From Microbispora oryzae (GTDB lineage Bacteria > Actinomycetota > Actinomycetes > Streptosporangiales > Streptosporangiaceae), in contig NZ_JAFCNB010000013.1 of the NCBI RefSeq assembly GCF_017896165.1, positions 62,001 to 126,000 on the forward strand: a stretch of DNA of 64,000 nt. The letters run 5' to 3'. Shown in pieces: positions 63,922-64,000 of this stretch (position 1 is the stretch's first letter; each line of letters begins with the position of its first letter). Made by a program: the position numbers and the translations under genes. The notes beneath the pieces were generated by a model that made no database searches, was not told the origin of the DNA, and saw only the letters and a program-made list of their open reading frames with translations.

Positions 63922-64000
63922 CTACCTGCCGCGGACGCACTTGTCGTACAGGTCGAGCATGCGCCCGCCCGGGTCGTACGACCGTTTGACCGGCCAGTAG
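63922..64000 (-). CDS. C-terminal end of a probable FAD-binding oxidoreductase
   Basis: Only the last 25 codons are in the window, reading YWPVKRSYDPGGRMLDLYDK then CVRGR and TAG (63924-63922). The KxxYDPxxRLxDLYxK pattern matches the C terminus of FAD-dependent oxidoreductases that sit before cfa-like genes (the 10-methyl-stearate reductase or Rv0449c type). The 24-base gap to the cyclopropane synthase gene indicates an operon. A completely different protein cannot be excluded from so short a piece. Confidence 0.5.
   Translation of the reverse strand, partial: YWPVKRSYDPGGRMLDLYDKCVRGR

Overview
The window is chromosomal DNA from a very high-GC actinomycete. The evidence is near-universal G/C third codon positions, frequent GTG and TTG starts, a divergent nrdR-nrdJ / lexA pair, Pro-rich single-pass Ser/Thr kinases, an ECF41 sigma factor and many plant-polymer glycosidases. 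Gene content suggests the Streptosporangiales (Streptosporangium, Nonomuraea or Microbispora-like), but that is inference. I saw no rRNA, tRNA, CRISPR array, insertion sequence or phage gene.

Layout. 1-11.1 kb: a HhH-GPD DNA glycosylase, two conserved hypotheticals, a 5-oxoprolinase operon (pxpA-pxpB-pxpC), a peptide/nickel-type binding lipoprotein, a membrane-anchored tandem AAA ATPase and a drug-type MFS exporter. 11.2-13.3 kb: a DoxX membrane protein converging on an orphan histidine kinase. 13.5-18.8 kb: a cytoplasmic GH3 glycosidase and its LacI repressor, with GAAGCGCTTC-type operators, plus a ROK regulator. 18.9-21.1 kb: soluble transhydrogenase sthA and two small genes. One of these, a Cys-rich protein, has its ribosome binding site inside a hairpin. 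21.2-26.4 kb: two Ser/Thr kinases and a kinase-less relative, probably one operon. 26.5-35 kb: a five-gene xyloglucan/xylo-oligosaccharide operon (GH31 alpha-xylosidase, binding protein, two permeases, secreted GH3). 35-38.6 kb: a GH53 endo-galactanase and an ECF41 sigma / AhpD-like pair with its signature promoter. 38.6-43 kb: two tiny ORFs, a PPOX-fold protein, a second orphan histidine kinase behind a structured leader, an SDR/TetR divergent pair and a YbjN protein. 43-49.9 kb: a PEP-mutase-family protein, B12-dependent ribonucleotide reductase with NrdR, LexA and a C-S lyase. 49.9-56.2 kb: a secreted GH5 cellulase with CBM2, leuS, and a disordered single-pass protein. 56.2-64 kb: two P450s, a multi-pass NACHT NTPase, an acyl-CoA ligase, a cyclopropane fatty acid synthase and the tail of a probable FAD oxidoreductase.

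How the genes fit together. A carbohydrate theme runs through 13.5-51.5 kb: extracellular GH5, GH53 and GH3 enzymes, an importer without its own ATPase (so probably using a shared MsiK-type ATPase), and cytoplasmic GH31 and GH3 enzymes. The same 25-bp inverted repeat, TTnGTTTG-N9-CnAACnAA, lies upstream of the ROK gene and upstream of the GH31 operon 16 kb away. This makes the ROK protein the likely regulator of that operon. The adjacent LacI/GH3 unit has its own operators. The DNA-precursor and SOS genes (nrdRJ, lexA) carry recognisable NrdR boxes and a LexA box. No single new multi-gene system is proven here. The best candidates for something undescribed are the masked ribosome binding site of the Cys-rich protein, the competing stems ahead of the second histidine kinase, the two tiny ORFs at 38.7-39.1 kb, the kinase triad and the membrane NACHT protein.
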